In this document: positions 32,680-43,724 of the stretch, piece by piece | How the letters are laid out: every line of letters begins with the position of its first letter | Numbering within the stretch: the stretch's first letter is position 1 | DNA from: Halomonas elongata | Lineage (GTDB): Bacteria > Pseudomonadota > Gammaproteobacteria > Pseudomonadales > Halomonadaceae | Assembly: GCF_029081005.1 (NCBI RefSeq) | Contig: NZ_JAJQTQ010000009.1 | Location: 62,001 to 126,000, forward strand | Direction: 5' to 3' | Length of the DNA stretch: 64,000 bases | The notes under the pieces: model-generated | What the model saw: only the letters and a program-made list of their open reading frames with translations | Told to the model about the DNA's origin: nothing | Databases searched by the model: none | Translations under genes and position numbers: made by a program

Positions 32680-33247
32680 GAGCCTGCTGGATGAGTGGCG
32701 ACAGGTCCGCCTCGCCATTGACCTGATCGAACTGGGTGCCCGGTTGCAGGTGCTCGAAACCGAAACCGACCTCAGTCGCGCCCGGCTCATCCGGCTGTTC
32801 AAGGAAGTGCGCGGCATGTCGCCCCCCAAGGGCATGCTGCCCTTCTCCACGGACTGGTTCATCACCTGGATGCCCAACATCCATTCGTCGTTGTTCTACA
32901 ACACCTACCTGCGGCTGCGCGAAGATCATGGCTGTTCACGCATGGGGGGCTTCATCAAGGCCTATCGCCTTTATCTGGAGCAGGTGGCGATCGATGACGC
33001 CGATGCCGTTCTGGGGCTGACCCGGGCCTGGACCCTGGTGCGCTTCTTCGAAAGCGGGCAACTGCAGCTTTCCGGCTGCACGCGCTGTCACGGTCGTTTC
33101 GTGGCCCACGCTCACAGCCCCAGCCACGACTATGTCTGCGGCATCTGTCAGCCGCCCTCGCGGGCCGGCAAGACACGCAAGCGTCGCGAGAAGGCCGACG
33201 CGGCACGACGCGTACCGCCACCCCTGGAGGCCTCGGGCCAGGCTTGA
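32669..33247 (+). CDS. flhC: Flagellar master regulator subunit FlhC
   Basis: A 192-residue FlhC, the DNA-binding partner of FlhD. Zinc cysteines are at 137, 140, 157 and 160 (GCTRCHG and CGIC), the same positions as in Escherichia coli FlhC. TDWFITWMPNIHSSLFYN is the conserved centre. The C-terminal tail is Arg/Lys-rich. A strong terminator follows the gene. Confidence 0.95.
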   Translation: MSTKSLLDEWRQVRLAIDLIELGARLQVLETETDLSRARLIRLFKEVRGMSPPKGMLPFSTDWFITWMPNIHSSLFYNTYLRLREDHGCSRMGGFIKAYRLYLEQVAIDDADAVLGLTRAWTLVRFFESGQLQLSGCTRCHGRFVAHAHSPSHDYVCGICQPPSRAGKTRKRREKADAARRVPPPLEASGQA

Positions 33248-33254
33248 GGGCCGG

Positions 33255-33284
33255 GCGGCGCCCCTGTCGAGGGGCGCCGCTTTT
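33255..33284 (+). terminator. flhDC terminator
   Basis: A perfect ten-base-pair stem GCGGCGCCCC / GGGGCGCCGC with six-base loop and TTTT. It isolates flhDC from motA. Confidence 0.88.
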
Positions 33285-33367
33285 GCATCTGCCATCCCCG
33301 CTGGATCTCCCCTGTGCCTTTGCGGTGTGCGTCGACACCGCCCCCGGCAGTTTTTTGTGTCACGCCC

Positions 33368-33395
33368 TCAAGTTTTGTCACGCCGGCGCCGATAT
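33368..33395 (+). promoter_or_regulatory. Sigma-28 promoter of motAB-cheAW
   Basis: TCAAGTTT, 12 bases, GCCGATAT. The -35 is a full match to the TCAAGTTT form; spacing is one base longer than usual. It lies 45 bp upstream of the chosen motA start. Confidence 0.75.
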
Positions 33396-33439
33396 CCAAG
33401 GCAGTTACGTCATTCACGTTCCTGCTAAGGATGTCGGCC

Positions 33440-34312
33440 GTGCTGATTCCCATAGGTTACTTGATCGTCCTGCTCTCCGTTTTCGGCGGCTTCGTGCTGG
33501 CCGGCGGTAGTCTCGGACCGCTGTTCCAGCCCACGGAGCTGCTGATGATCGGCGGTGCGGGGGTGGGGGCTTTCGTGGCTTCCAACAACGGCAAGGCGCT
33601 CAAGGCCTCGTTTCGAATCATTCCTCGGCTGCGTCGCTCCAAGAAGTACGACAAGGCGATGTACCTGGAACTGATGACGCTTCAGTACAAGGTCCTGACC
33701 AAGATCCGCCGCGACGGGATGCTCGGCATCGAGCGTGACATCGACGACCCGGAGGCAAGCTCGCTGTTCAACGACCATCCCAAGGTCCTGGCCGATCCCA
33801 TGATCATGACTTTCCTGACCGATTATCTGCGTCTGATGGTCAGCGGCAGCATGGACCCCATGGAGCTCGACGAGCTGATGCTCCACGAGATCGAGGCCTT
33901 CGAACAGGAAGCCCATGTCCCGATCGACGCCATCGGTCGGATCGGCGATGCCATGCCGGCGTTCGGCATCGTGGCGGCGGTGATGGGGGTGGTGAAGGCC
34001 CTGAGCACCGCCGCTGCCGGCCCCGAGCAGATGGGGCAGATGATCGCCCACGCCTTGGTCGGCACCTTCCTCGGTATCCTGCTCGGCTACGGCTTCATCC
34101 TTCCCCTGGCGAGTCGCCTCGAGCGCCAGGCCAAGGAAGCCGAGAAGATGCTGCAGTGCATTCGCGTCACCCTGCTGGCAAGCCTGCATGGCTATGCCCC
34201 GCAACTGGCCGTGGAGTTCGGCCGCAAGGCGCTGCATACGGCTGACCGGCCGAGCTTCACCGAGATGGAAGAGTACGTGCGACAGGCCAAGTCGGTGGCG
34301 GGGAGTGCATGA
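33440..34312 (+). CDS. motA: Flagellar stator protein MotA
   Basis: A 290-residue stator subunit with four membrane helices and a large cytoplasmic loop between helices 2 and 3 bearing the charged FliG-facing residues. The conserved helix-3 proline motif is IGDAMPAFGIVAAVMG. The start is GTG 33440 (VLIPIGYLIVLLSVFGG), preceded by AAGG at the correct distance; ATG 33431 is adjacent to that site and less likely. Proton- versus sodium-driven coupling is not settled from the sequence. Overlaps motB by 4 bp. Confidence 0.93.
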   Translation: MLIPIGYLIVLLSVFGGFVLAGGSLGPLFQPTELLMIGGAGVGAFVASNNGKALKASFRIIPRLRRSKKYDKAMYLELMTLQYKVLTKIRRDGMLGIERDIDDPEASSLFNDHPKVLADPMIMTFLTDYLRLMVSGSMDPMELDELMLHEIEAFEQEAHVPIDAIGRIGDAMPAFGIVAAVMGVVKALSTAAAGPEQMGQMIAHALVGTFLGILLGYGFILPLASRLERQAKEAEKMLQCIRVTLLASLHGYAPQLAVEFGRKALHTADRPSFTEMEEYVRQAKSVAGSA

Positions 34313-35262
34313 GTCAGGGCGACAACAGACGACCGATCATCATTCGGCGCAAGCGGGTCGTTCACCGTCATCATGGCGGTAGCTGGAAGATCGCCCTGGC
34401 GGACTTCATGACGGCGTTGATGGCCCTGTTCCTGGTCATGTGGATGCTGTCGACGGCCAGCCGCCAGGAGCGCGAGGGCGTTGCCGAGTATTTCAGCACG
34501 CCCCTGGTGACCGCCATCGCCGGCGGCGACAGCGCCTCGATGAGCGAGAACGTCATTCCCGGCGGCGGGCCCGATCCGGTCTATACCGAAGGCGAGCGCG
34601 CACGGGTCGACATGCGTCAGCGCTCGCGCCCCAGCGAGCAGCAGCGCCGGGCCTTCCGCGATCTGCAGCGGCGCATCGAGATGGCCATCGATGCCGACCC
34701 GGACCTCAAGCAACTCCGCGACCAGTTGCGTTTCGACATGACGCCGGAGGGGCTGCGCATCCAGCTGGTGGATTCCGAGCAGCGTCCCATGTTCGAGCTC
34801 GGCAGCGACCAGGTCGCGCCCTACATGCGCGACCTGCTGCGCCTGATGGCGCCGATGCTCAACGAATTGCCCAACGACCTCAGCATCAGCGGCCACACCG
34901 ACAGCCTGGCCTACCTGAACGGCTATCACGGCTACGGCAACTGGGAACTGTCCTCCGCGCGTGCCAACGCCTCCCGGCGCGAGCTGGTCTCTGGAGGCCT
35001 GGACCCGGCCAAGCTGCTGCGGGTCGCTGGTTTCGCCGATCAGGTGGTGATGCCGGATACCGAGCCGAGCGACCCGGTCAATCGACGCATCGAGTTGCTG
35101 ATCCTGTTCGAGCAGGTGGCCGAGCGCATCCGCGCGCCGGGGCAACTGGATGATCTGGGCGTACCCTCGCCCACCCGTAACGGCCCTTCCGGCGCCCCGA
35201 CGCTGCTGGAGGAGTTCAACGAGAGCCTGCGAGAGACGCTTGGCAAGCCGCCCGAGTCCTGA
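34309..35262 (+). CDS. motB: Flagellar stator protein MotB
   Basis: A 317-residue stator subunit with a basic N-terminus, one transmembrane helix carrying the ion-binding Asp32 (ALADFMTALMALFLVMWM), a plug segment and an OmpA-like peptidoglycan-binding domain (about 160-270, SISGHTDSLAYLNGYHGYGN). It anchors the stator to the wall. Start overlaps motA by ATGA. Confidence 0.95.
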   Translation: MSQGDNRRPIIIRRKRVVHRHHGGSWKIALADFMTALMALFLVMWMLSTASRQEREGVAEYFSTPLVTAIAGGDSASMSENVIPGGGPDPVYTEGERARVDMRQRSRPSEQQRRAFRDLQRRIEMAIDADPDLKQLRDQLRFDMTPEGLRIQLVDSEQRPMFELGSDQVAPYMRDLLRLMAPMLNELPNDLSISGHTDSLAYLNGYHGYGNWELSSARANASRRELVSGGLDPAKLLRVAGFADQVVMPDTEPSDPVNRRIELLILFEQVAERIRAPGQLDDLGVPSPTRNGPSGAPTLLEEFNESLRETLGKPPES

Positions 35263-35295
35263 TGGGCCGTCAACATCCAGGCTGGAGAGACGTGC

Positions 35296-37488
35296 ATGGA
35301 TATCACCGATTTCTACGACACCTTCTTCGAGGAGGCCGAAGAACTGCTGGCCGACATGGAGCGCCACCTCCTGGCGATCGATGTCGACGACCCGGATGCC
35401 GAGCAGCTCAACGCGATCTTCCGGGCGGCGCACTCGATCAAGGGCGGTGCCGGCACCTTCGGCTTCGATGTGCTGCAGCAGACCACGCACCTGTTCGAGA
35501 ACCTGCTGGATCATGCCCGGCGCGGCGAGCTGACGCTGCGCCGGGACATCGTCGATACCTTTCTGGAAACCAAGGACATGCTCCACGACCAGCTGGACGC
35601 CTACCGTAGCGATGACGTGCCCGACCGGGCCGCTTTCGACCGCATCTGCCGGACCCTGCAGCAACTGGCGATGGAGGAGATCGGTCAGGCGCTCGATGGT
35701 GCCGACGGCATGTCGTCCGAGCCCGAATCCCCGGCGTTGGAGCCGGCGGCAGCGCCCGACGATGAGGCGTCATCGGCGCCTGACGCCGGGGCTGAGCCCG
35801 AGCAGGCGCCGGACGATGGCCGGCTGGTGGTCTCCCTGCTCGGGGTCGGCGACAAGGATCGCGACCTGCTGGTGGAGGAGCTCGAGCAACTGGGCGAGAT
35901 TGAGGCCCGGGAGGGCGACACGGACTGCTACCGGGTGACCCTCGAGACCTCGGTGGGACGCGAGGACATCGAGGCGGTGATGTGTTTCATCGTCGAGCCC
36001 GAACAGCTCCGCGTCGAGGCGGCTTCCGCGCCCCCGGCGGACGAGTCCGCCGCGTCCACGGCCTCCGGGGCCGGCGTGACCGAAGAGGTGGTGGCCGACA
36101 AGCCGGCACCGGCATCCGGCGAGACGAACGCCAGCGAGGCAGCGCCGTCCTCGTCCGATACCGCCAGCCAGTCCGATGCCTCCGAGGCGCCTGCCGGGGC
36201 CGGCAAGCCCAAGCCGTCGAGCAAGCCGAAGAAAAAGGCCAAGAGTGGCGGGGAGACATCCTCGATCCGCGTCTCCGTGGACAAGGTCGACCAGATCATC
36301 AACCTGGTCGGCGAGCTGATCATCACCCAGTCGATGCTCGACCAGACTGTCAGCGAGCTGGAAGACGTCAATCACACCGGGCTGAACAACGGCCTCAACC
36401 TGCTGCGGCGCAATGCCCGCGACCTGCAGGAGGCCGTGATGTCGGTGCGCATGGTGCCGATGGACTATGTGTTCAGCCGCTATCCGCGCCTGGTACGCGA
36501 CCTGGCCGGCAAGCTCGAGAAGGACGTGGAGCTGGTCACCGAAGGCGAGTCCACCGAGCTCGACAAGAGCCTGACAGAGCGCATCATCGACCCGCTCACC
36601 CACCTGGTACGCAACAGCCTGGATCACGGTCTCGAGTCGCCGGAAGCACGCGAGGCGGCCGGCAAGCCGCGCACCGGTCGGCTGACCCTGTCGGCCCAGC
36701 ATCAGGGTGGCAACATCTTGATCGAGGTGATCGACGACGGCGCCGGCCTGGATCGCGACAGGATCCTGGCCAAGGCGCGCAGCAACGACCTGCCGGTCAG
36801 CGACAGCATGAGCGACGACGAGGTCTGGCAACTGATCTTCGCCCCCGGCTTCTCCACAGCTCAGGAAGTCAGCGATGTGTCCGGGCGAGGCGTCGGCATG
36901 GATGTGGTCAAGCGCAACATCCAGAACATGGGCGGCCACGTCGAGATCGCCTCGGTGACTGGCGAGGGCACCACCACCCGCATCGTGCTGCCGCTGACCC
37001 TGGCGATCCTCGACGGCATGTCGATCAAGGTCGGTGACGAGGTCTTCATTCTGCCGCTGTCGGCGGTGCTCGAATCGCTGCAGCCGGACAAGCGTGATCT
37101 CTACGCCATGGCCGGCGACGACGTGGTGCTCAAGGTGCGCGACGAATACCTGCCGGTGGTGCCCGTCCACGAGGCCCTCGATGTGGCCGGGGCGCGTACC
37201 GAGCTCGACGAGACCATCGCCGTGATCGTCCAGGGCGAGGGGCGTCGCTACGCCCTGCTGGTGGATGACCTGATCGGCCAGCAGCAGGTGGTGGTGAAGA
37301 ACCTGGAGACCAACTACCGCAAGGTGCCGGGCGTGTCGGCGGCCACCATCCTCGGCGATGGCAGCGTGGCCCTGATTCTGGACATCGCCGATCTGCACCG
37401 TCTCAACCGCACCAAGAAGGAGGCGCGTCGCGGCCGGCATCCCGGCGACGTTCCGACTCCCCATCCCAAGGAGGTAGAGCCGTCATGA
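35296..37488 (+). CDS. cheA: Chemotaxis histidine kinase CheA
   Basis: A 730-residue kinase. P1 HPt has phospho-accepting His46 ([16 protein letters not shown]), followed by a P2-like CheY-binding segment (about 180-225), long Ala/Ser/Pro-rich linkers (about 140-175 and 230-305), P3 dimerisation (about 310-375), P4 ATPase ([28 protein letters not shown]) and P5 CheW-like. It phosphorylates CheY and CheB in response to the receptors. Longer than Escherichia coli CheA, mainly because of the linkers. Overlaps cheW by 4 bp. Confidence 0.96.
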   Translation: MDITDFYDTFFEEAEELLADMERHLLAIDVDDPDAEQLNAIFRAAHSIKGGAGTFGFDVLQQTTHLFENLLDHARRGELTLRRDIVDTFLETKDMLHDQLDAYRSDDVPDRAAFDRICRTLQQLAMEEIGQALDGADGMSSEPESPALEPAAAPDDEASSAPDAGAEPEQAPDDGRLVVSLLGVGDKDRDLLVEELEQLGEIEAREGDTDCYRVTLETSVGREDIEAVMCFIVEPEQLRVEAASAPPADESAASTASGAGVTEEVVADKPAPASGETNASEAAPSSSDTASQSDASEAPAGAGKPKPSSKPKKKAKSGGETSSIRVSVDKVDQIINLVGELIITQSMLDQTVSELEDVNHTGLNNGLNLLRRNARDLQEAVMSVRMVPMDYVFSRYPRLVRDLAGKLEKDVELVTEGESTELDKSLTERIIDPLTHLVRNSLDHGLESPEAREAAGKPRTGRLTLSAQHQGGNILIEVIDDGAGLDRDRILAKARSNDLPVSDSMSDDEVWQLIFAPGFSTAQEVSDVSGRGVGMDVVKRNIQNMGGHVEIASVTGEGTTTRIVLPLTLAILDGMSIKVGDEVFILPLSAVLESLQPDKRDLYAMAGDDVVLKVRDEYLPVVPVHEALDVAGARTELDETIAVIVQGEGRRYALLVDDLIGQQQVVVKNLETNYRKVPGVSAATILGDGSVALILDIADLHRLNRTKKEARRGRHPGDVPTPHPKEVEPS

Positions 37489-37982
37489 GTACCCCGAACA
37501 CCAATGCCGCCCTGGCCGCCACCGAGGAGCAGAACCGTGAGTTCCTGGTCTTCTCGCTGGGCGACGAAGAGTACGGCATCGACATCCTCAAGGTGCAGGA
37601 GATCCGTGGCTACGAGAATGTCACCCGCATCGCCAACGCCCCCGACTTCATCAAGGGCGTGACCAACCTGCGCGGCGTGATCGTGCCGATCGTCGACCTG
37701 CGCATCAAGTTTCGCCTGGAAAAGGTGGAATACGGCGGCCAGACCGTGGTCATCGTGCTCAATGTCGGCGACCGGATCGTCGGCATCGTGGTCGATGGCG
37801 TCTCCGACGTCATGACCCTCACCCCTGAGCAGATCAAGCCGGCGCCGGAGTTCGGCGTCACCCTCTCGTCCGATTTCCTGAGCGGCCTGGGCAGCCTGGA
37901 GGACCGCATGCTGGTGCTGGTCGATATCGACAAGCTGCTGACCAGCGACGAGATGGCACTGGTGGATTCCGTCGGCGAGTGA
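37485..37982 (+). CDS. cheW: Chemotaxis coupling protein CheW
   Basis: A 165-residue CheW domain protein ([46 protein letters not shown]). It links receptors to CheA. Start overlaps cheA by ATGA. The chemoreceptor follows after 38 bp that contain GCCGATAA (37989-37996) but no matching -35. Confidence 0.96.
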   Translation: MSTPNTNAALAATEEQNREFLVFSLGDEEYGIDILKVQEIRGYENVTRIANAPDFIKGVTNLRGVIVPIVDLRIKFRLEKVEYGGQTVVIVLNVGDRIVGIVVDGVSDVMTLTPEQIKPAPEFGVTLSSDFLSGLGSLEDRMLVLVDIDKLLTSDEMALVDSVGE

Positions 37983-38020
37983 TCGCCGGCCGATAACGAC
38001 AAGATTTTCGTGGGGGAGCT

Positions 38021-39643
38021 ATGCGCCGACTGACAACGACACAAAAACTGTGGGCCTCCCTGGGACTCATCTGGCTGGCCATGCTGTTGATGGTGGGCTG
38101 GGGAGCCTGGGAGAACCGCGAGACCATGCTCGACGAGCGTCGCGCGGGACTCGAAGTCTATGTCGACCTGGCGGTGAGCGTGATCGAGGAGCAGGCCACG
38201 CGGGCCGAGGCCGGCGAGATCAGCATCGAACAGGCCAGGCAGCGTGCCGCCGAGATCATCAAGGGGATGAGCTACGACGAGGGGCGTGGCTATATCTATG
38301 TCTTCAACGACGATCTGGCGTTGCTCAGCCATCCGCGCCTGCCGGAGGGCACCTCCGTCGCCGATTTCCAGAACGTCGAGGGGCGTTACCTGTTCCGCGA
38401 GTTCCTCGAGGATGTGGCCGAGGACGATGGTGTCGTCGATTACCTCTGGGCCCATGAGGAAGGCGACGAGCCGGCGCCGAAATCCTCCTACCATGCGCGC
38501 TTCGCTGACTGGGGCTGGATCGTCGGCACCGGGGTCTACATCGACGATATCAATGCCGCCTTCATCGCCTCGCTGAGCCGTAGCCTGCTGGCGCTGCTAG
38601 TCATCGGCGTGCCGGTCAGCCTGATGATGCTGCTGGTGATCCGGGGCATCACGCGAGGGCTGGGGGGCGATCCCCGCTACGCCGTGGACGTGGCGCGCTC
38701 CATCGCCGACGGCGATCTCTCCCGCGAGGTGCGGTTGCGTGAGGGCGATCAGGGCAGCCTGCTGTTCGATATCGAGCGTATGCGTCGTGCCTTGAGCACC
38801 ACCATCGGGGATATCCGCCGGGACGTCGACGACGTGGGTGGCGTGGTCGACGAGATCGATGCCGGCAACGACGAGCTGGCCACGCGCACCGAACAGCAGG
38901 CCTCGGCGCTGAGCGAGACGGCGTCGAGCATGGAAGAGCTGACCACCACGGTGCGTCACAACGCCGAGCATGCCGAGCAGGCCCGCACCTTGTCCGGCGA
39001 GACCGCCTCGAACGCGGCGCGTGGACGGTCGGCCATGGAAGAGGTGGTGGCCGCGATCAACGAGATCAACGACAGCGCCACTCAGATGAACGGCATCGTC
39101 GACACCATCGATTCCATCGCCTTCCAGACCAACATCCTGGCGCTCAACGCCTCGGTGGAGGCGGCCCGTGCTGGCGAGCACGGTCGCGGCTTCGCGGTGG
39201 TGGCCGAAGAGGTGAGGCAGCTCGCCAGCCGCTCGGCATCGGCGACCCGCGAGATCAAGACATTGATCGAGCGCTCCGACGGCAAGGTCGTCGAGGGTAC
39301 CCGGCGGGTCAAGGAGACCGACGAGATCATCGCCGGCATCGCGGCCGATATCCAGCAGCTCACCGCCCTGGTCGGCGAGATTTCGACGGCCACCCAGGAG
39401 CAGAGCCAGGGCATCGAGCAGGTCGGCGAGGCGGTCACCCAGATGGATCAGATGACGCAGCAGAACGCCGGCCTGGTGGAAGGCCATACCGATGCATCCC
39501 GGCGACTGGTGGAACGCAGCCAGCACCTGCGCGAGCGAGTGGCGCGCTTTCGGATCGCCGTCGAACGGGGCGAGCGCGGCGTGCCGGATGCCGAGGGCAC
39601 CTCGCGCCGGGCCAGCGCGCCCGAGCCGGCCGAAACCTGCTGA
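38021..39643 (+). CDS. Methyl-accepting chemotaxis protein with single Cache sensor
   Basis: A 540-residue receptor with helix 1 (about 10-28), a periplasmic single-Cache domain (about 35-180, with RGYIYVFNDDLALLSHPRLP and WGWIVGTGVYIDDI), helix 2 (about 188-208), HAMP and a signalling hairpin with tip [20 protein letters not shown]. The C-terminus lacks a CheR tether pentapeptide (ends EPAETC). Related Cache receptors often sense organic acids. GGGGGAG precedes the start. Confidence 0.92.
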   Translation: MRRLTTTQKLWASLGLIWLAMLLMVGWGAWENRETMLDERRAGLEVYVDLAVSVIEEQATRAEAGEISIEQARQRAAEIIKGMSYDEGRGYIYVFNDDLALLSHPRLPEGTSVADFQNVEGRYLFREFLEDVAEDDGVVDYLWAHEEGDEPAPKSSYHARFADWGWIVGTGVYIDDINAAFIASLSRSLLALLVIGVPVSLMMLLVIRGITRGLGGDPRYAVDVARSIADGDLSREVRLREGDQGSLLFDIERMRRALSTTIGDIRRDVDDVGGVVDEIDAGNDELATRTEQQASALSETASSMEELTTTVRHNAEHAEQARTLSGETASNAARGRSAMEEVVAAINEINDSATQMNGIVDTIDSIAFQTNILALNASVEAARAGEHGRGFAVVAEEVRQLASRSASATREIKTLIERSDGKVVEGTRRVKETDEIIAGIAADIQQLTALVGEISTATQEQSQGIEQVGEAVTQMDQMTQQNAGLVEGHTDASRRLVERSQHLRERVARFRIAVERGERGVPDAEGTSRRASAPEPAETC

Positions 39644-39715
39644 AAGGGAACCGAATGATGCAAGACCGTTGGAACAACCGGGCGGCGATGAATCGCCCGA
39701 TGACAGGAGAGAGAC

Positions 39716-41458
39716 GTGAAGCTTCTCGATAACATGACCGTTCGGGTCAGCTGGAGTCTGGTGTTGGCGGTGTTTGCCGCACTGGTGCTGGTGTTGAGTG
39801 CCCTCGGCCTCTACACCGTACGCTACAGCGAGGATTCGCTGCGCACGCTCAACGAGGTCAACGTCGATCAGCAGTCGACGCTCAATCGCACCAATTCGCA
39901 GATGCTGTTCGCCCAGATGGAGCTTCGCAACCTCCAGGCCAGGCTGTCGCAGGCCGTCTGGCCGGAGGATCGCGAAGAGGTGAAGGCCGATGCCGCGGCG
40001 CTGACCGAGACCTTCGACGAGGTCGAGTCGACCTTCCAGGAATTCCTGGCACTGCCCCGTCAGGAAGGACAACAGCCGCGTATCGAGTCGGTCAGGGAAA
40101 GCTTCGAGGCGCTGATGAACGAGGGGCTGCGTCCCCAGCAGCAAGCTCTGCTGGATGGCAGCGCCGAGGCCTTCTCCAATCAGTTGGCCGACGTGGACCA
40201 ACTCACCCGGCAATTCTATGACGACGCCGTCGTCTTCTTCTCCACCGCCGAGAAGAACGGCGCCGCCCTGTACGACGACTTCTTCGACCTGGTCAAGGTG
40301 CTGGAGATCGCCATGGTGGTGGTGCTGGTGATCGCGGTGCTTACCATCATCCTGGTGCTCTGGGGCGTGACCGCCAATGTCGTGCGCCCGCTCGGCCGGC
40401 TGGTCGGCTATTTCGAGCGCATGGAGCAGGGGGATCTCTCCCAGGACATCCCGACCCGGGGCAACAACGAGATCGGTCGCCTGTACAGCTCGCTCGGCCA
40501 GATGCAGGCCGGCCTGGCCCGGACGGTGGGTACCGTGCGTGCCAGCAGCGATTCGATCCACCAGGGCACCCAGAGCATTGCGAGCGGCAACAACGACCTC
40601 TCGTCGCGCACCGAGCAGCAGGCCGCTTCCCTGGAGGAGACGGCATCGAGCATGGAGGAACTGTCCTCCACGGTGGGGCAGAACGCCGAGAACGCCCAGC
40701 AGGCCAGCCAGCTGGCCGCCGAGGCATCGCGCACCGCCGAGCAGGGTGGCCAGGTGGTGGGCGAGGTCGTCACGACCATGCACGAGATCAGCCGTGGCTC
40801 CCATCGTGTCGCCGAGATCATCGGCACCATCGATTCCATCGCCTTCCAGACCAACATCCTGGCGCTCAATGCCTCGGTGGAGGCGGCCCGTGCCGGCGAG
40901 CACGGTCGTGGTTTCGCCGTGGTGGCCCAGGAGGTTCGCAACCTGGCCAGTCGTTCGGCTTCCGCCGCCAGCGAGATTCGCGAGCTGATCGAGGCTTCGG
41001 TCAAGCAGGTGGATGCCGGCACCGGCAGCGTCGACCAGGCCGGCCGGACCATGACCGAGGTGGTCCAGTCCGTCCAGCGGGTCAGCGACATCATGGACGA
41101 GATCGCCGCCGCTTCCACCGAGCAGAGCAACGGCATTTCCCAGGTCAACGAGGCCGTGACCCAGATGGATCAGGTCACGCAGCAGAATGCCGAGCTGGTC
41201 CAGCAGGCCGCCAGTGCCGCGACGCAGCTCGAATCCGAGAGCGGGCGCCTGCGCGAGGCCACCCAGCGCTTTCGTCTGCGCGAGGACGCCGCGACCGTGC
41301 GAACGGTCAGCGAGTCGGCCGACGGGAATGACACCAGCGACCTGGCGCGCTGGATGCCGGCGCTGATGCCGGCGGGTCGAGAGCAGGCCGACAAGGAAGC
41401 CAACGCCTCGAGCAAGGCCCGCGACACGGGCCGCGACGAGGAGTGGGAATCCTTCTGA
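39716..41458 (+). CDS. Methyl-accepting chemotaxis protein with Tar-type four-helix sensor
   Basis: A 580-residue receptor with helix 1 (about 12-32), a periplasmic four-helix-bundle domain (about 35-185), helix 2 (about 195-220), HAMP, and a signalling hairpin tip [20 protein letters not shown]. It ends EEWESF, a variant of the NWETF CheR/CheB tether, marking it as a high-abundance-type receptor that recruits CheR. Located between two other receptors. Confidence 0.93.
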   Translation: MKLLDNMTVRVSWSLVLAVFAALVLVLSALGLYTVRYSEDSLRTLNEVNVDQQSTLNRTNSQMLFAQMELRNLQARLSQAVWPEDREEVKADAAALTETFDEVESTFQEFLALPRQEGQQPRIESVRESFEALMNEGLRPQQQALLDGSAEAFSNQLADVDQLTRQFYDDAVVFFSTAEKNGAALYDDFFDLVKVLEIAMVVVLVIAVLTIILVLWGVTANVVRPLGRLVGYFERMEQGDLSQDIPTRGNNEIGRLYSSLGQMQAGLARTVGTVRASSDSIHQGTQSIASGNNDLSSRTEQQAASLEETASSMEELSSTVGQNAENAQQASQLAAEASRTAEQGGQVVGEVVTTMHEISRGSHRVAEIIGTIDSIAFQTNILALNASVEAARAGEHGRGFAVVAQEVRNLASRSASAASEIRELIEASVKQVDAGTGSVDQAGRTMTEVVQSVQRVSDIMDEIAAASTEQSNGISQVNEAVTQMDQVTQQNAELVQQAASAATQLESESGRLREATQRFRLREDAATVRTVSESADGNDTSDLARWMPALMPAGREQADKEANASSKARDTGRDEEWESF

Positions 41459-41543
41459 AGGGCAGGCTGCGCCGGCCACCGGGCCGGCGCCGATCGATAA
41501 CAATGCCATCGGTAGCGGCCTCGCGCCGCCGTGGGGAGACCAT

Positions 41544-43724
41544 ATGCGCAACAATCAACCCGTCACGCAACGAGAGTACGTCCTGCAGGACGATCATTTT
41601 CTGATCTCCCGCACCGATCTCAAGGGGCGCATCACCTATGCCAACCCGGCCTTCGTGGAGGTGAGCGGCTTCGAGCACGATGAACTGATCGGTTCGCCGC
41701 ACAACCTGGTGCGTCATCCCGATATGCCGCCGGCGGCCTTCGAGGATCTGTGGCGCACCCTGAAGGCCGGTCGTCGCTGGCGGGGCGTGATCAAGAACCG
41801 CCGCAAGGATGGCGATCACTACTGGGTCAGCTCCAGCGTCTCGCCGATTCTCGAGAACGGCAAGGCGGTGGGCTTCGTGTCGATGCGCACCAAGCCGTCG
41901 AACGCCGAGGTGGAGCGTGCCGAGTCGGTCTATGCGCGGATGAACGAGGGGCGTTCGACCGGTTACGCGCTCGACCATGGCCAGCTCAGGCGCAAGGGGC
42001 TGAGCGGTTGGCTGGGGCGTCTCAACGTACGCAGCATGCGTGCCAAGGTCATCGGCATGATCCTGGTGGCCGGCGCGCTGCTGCTGACCAGCGGCGGGAT
42101 CGGCATGTGGGGGCTGGACCGTGCCGATGGGCGTCTGGAGGCACTGGACCGCGATGGCCTCCAGGACGTGGCCCGCCTGCAGCAGATCGATCAGCAAGTG
42201 ACGCGCAGCCACCAGATGCTGACCAGCAGCGCGCCGGTGGAGCTGCTCGAGAACCGGGATACGCTGATCGAGCGGCTCGAGGGCATCGAGGCTTCACTGG
42301 ATTCACTGTGGACGACCTATCGGGAACGCGACCTCAATCACGGCGACCGAGCCGATGCCTTCGGCGAAAGCTTGGCGACCTATACCGGTGAAGGTGTGGA
42401 GCCGGCCCTTGATCTGCTGGGCAGCGAGGACAATTTCCGGGTCTTCGCCGACCTGCCATCGCACGCCGAGCAGATGCGTGAGTGGGGTCGCGAGCTGTCC
42501 AATCAGATCAACACCCTGATCGAGGGCAAGCGCGAGGCGGCGGTGACCCTGGCCACCGAGGCACGAGAGGCCCAGCAGCGCAAGTTGATGATCCTGGCGG
42601 GCACCCTGGCGGTCGGCCTGCTGGTGCTCTGCGTGCTGGGCGGGTTGATCCTGCGCTCCCTGCTGCGGCCGTTGCGCGATGCCGAGGCTTTCACCCTGCA
42701 GGTCGCCTCGGGGAACCTGGCCGCGGAATCCCCGAGCCGTCAGCGCGACGAGCTCGGCCGACTACTGGACGCGCTGGACCTGATGCGCAAGAGCCTGGGC
42801 AGCATCGTTGCCGACGTGAATGCCGGGATTGAGCGGGTCGCGCCGGCCGCTCGCGATATCGCTTCCGGCAACGAGGAGCTGTCGGCGCGCACCGAGCAGC
42901 AGGCCGCTTCGCTGCAGCAGACCGCCTCCAGCATGGAGGAAATGACTACCACGGTGGGCCACAACGCCGACAATGCCCGTCAGGCCAGCGGCCTGGCCTC
43001 GGACAACGCCTCTCGCACCCGCGAGGCGGGCGAACTGATGCAGCAACTGGTCACGACCATGGGCGAGATCACCGATGGCTCGCGCAAGATGACCGAGATC
43101 ATCGATGTCATCGACAGCATCGCCTTCCAGACCAACATCCTGGCGCTCAATGCCTCCGTCGAGGCGGCGCGTGCCGGCGAGCAGGGCCGCGGCTTCGCGG
43201 TGGTCGCCGGGGAGGTGCGCAACCTGGCCGGTCGTTCCGCCTCGGCGGCTCAGGAGATCAAGGCGCTGATCGACGGCTCCTCGCAGCAAGTGGAGGGTGG
43301 CGCGGCACTGGTGCAACGCGCCGAGGCGTCTCTGGGCGAGGTGATGGAAGCCTCGACCCGGGTCAACGACATCATGGGCGAGATCACCGCCGCGTCCGAG
43401 GAACAGAACAACGGTATCGGCCAGATCAATCAGGCCGTCGTGGAAATGGACCAGGTGACCCAGCGGAATGCCGCCCGGGTGCAGTCCTCGGCCCAGGCAT
43501 CCGCCGAGCTCGATCGCCAGGCCAAGGGGCTGACGCATGCCGCCTCGGCCTTCCGGCTGCGCGGCGCGGGCATGGAGACGATCCCGTCACGCACCCGGCG
43601 CGAGGCATCGTCCGCCACCGAGACCACGCCGGCTTCGGCGCCCGCCGATGAGCCGGCGGAGGAAACGCCGCGCCGTGAGCGCCAGGCATCGCCTGCGACG
43701 ACCGAGGAGTGGGAATCGTTTTGA
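41544..43724 (+). CDS. PAS-containing (Aer-like) methyl-accepting chemotaxis protein
   Basis: A 726-residue receptor beginning with a cytoplasmic PAS domain (about 10-120, Aer-like [20 protein letters not shown]). It then has helix 1 (about 170-195), a periplasmic helical region (about 195-350), helix 2 (about 352-376), HAMP and the signalling hairpin (tip [20 protein letters not shown]). It ends TEEWESF, a CheR tether. Classical Aer lacks a periplasmic domain, so this receptor may read both an internal redox or energy state and an outside signal. cheR overlaps its end. Confidence 0.9.
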   Translation: MRNNQPVTQREYVLQDDHFLISRTDLKGRITYANPAFVEVSGFEHDELIGSPHNLVRHPDMPPAAFEDLWRTLKAGRRWRGVIKNRRKDGDHYWVSSSVSPILENGKAVGFVSMRTKPSNAEVERAESVYARMNEGRSTGYALDHGQLRRKGLSGWLGRLNVRSMRAKVIGMILVAGALLLTSGGIGMWGLDRADGRLEALDRDGLQDVARLQQIDQQVTRSHQMLTSSAPVELLENRDTLIERLEGIEASLDSLWTTYRERDLNHGDRADAFGESLATYTGEGVEPALDLLGSEDNFRVFADLPSHAEQMREWGRELSNQINTLIEGKREAAVTLATEAREAQQRKLMILAGTLAVGLLVLCVLGGLILRSLLRPLRDAEAFTLQVASGNLAAESPSRQRDELGRLLDALDLMRKSLGSIVADVNAGIERVAPAARDIASGNEELSARTEQQAASLQQTASSMEEMTTTVGHNADNARQASGLASDNASRTREAGELMQQLVTTMGEITDGSRKMTEIIDVIDSIAFQTNILALNASVEAARAGEQGRGFAVVAGEVRNLAGRSASAAQEIKALIDGSSQQVEGGAALVQRAEASLGEVMEASTRVNDIMGEITAASEEQNNGIGQINQAVVEMDQVTQRNAARVQSSAQASAELDRQAKGLTHAASAFRLRGAGMETIPSRTRREASSATETTPASAPADEPAEETPRRERQASPATTEEWESF

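Noticed and set aside
37970..37996. Sigma-28 promoter for the Cache receptor after cheW
   Set aside because: The -10 GCCGATAA is exact, but the -35 position reads CGTCGGCG, with no match to TAAAGTTT. The gene may be read from the motA promoter, so it was not listed as a feature.
38597..41554. A 985-codon minus-strand open frame opposite two chemoreceptor genes
   Set aside because: Same cause: it mirrors the repetitive signalling domains and matches no protein family; both sense genes are certain.
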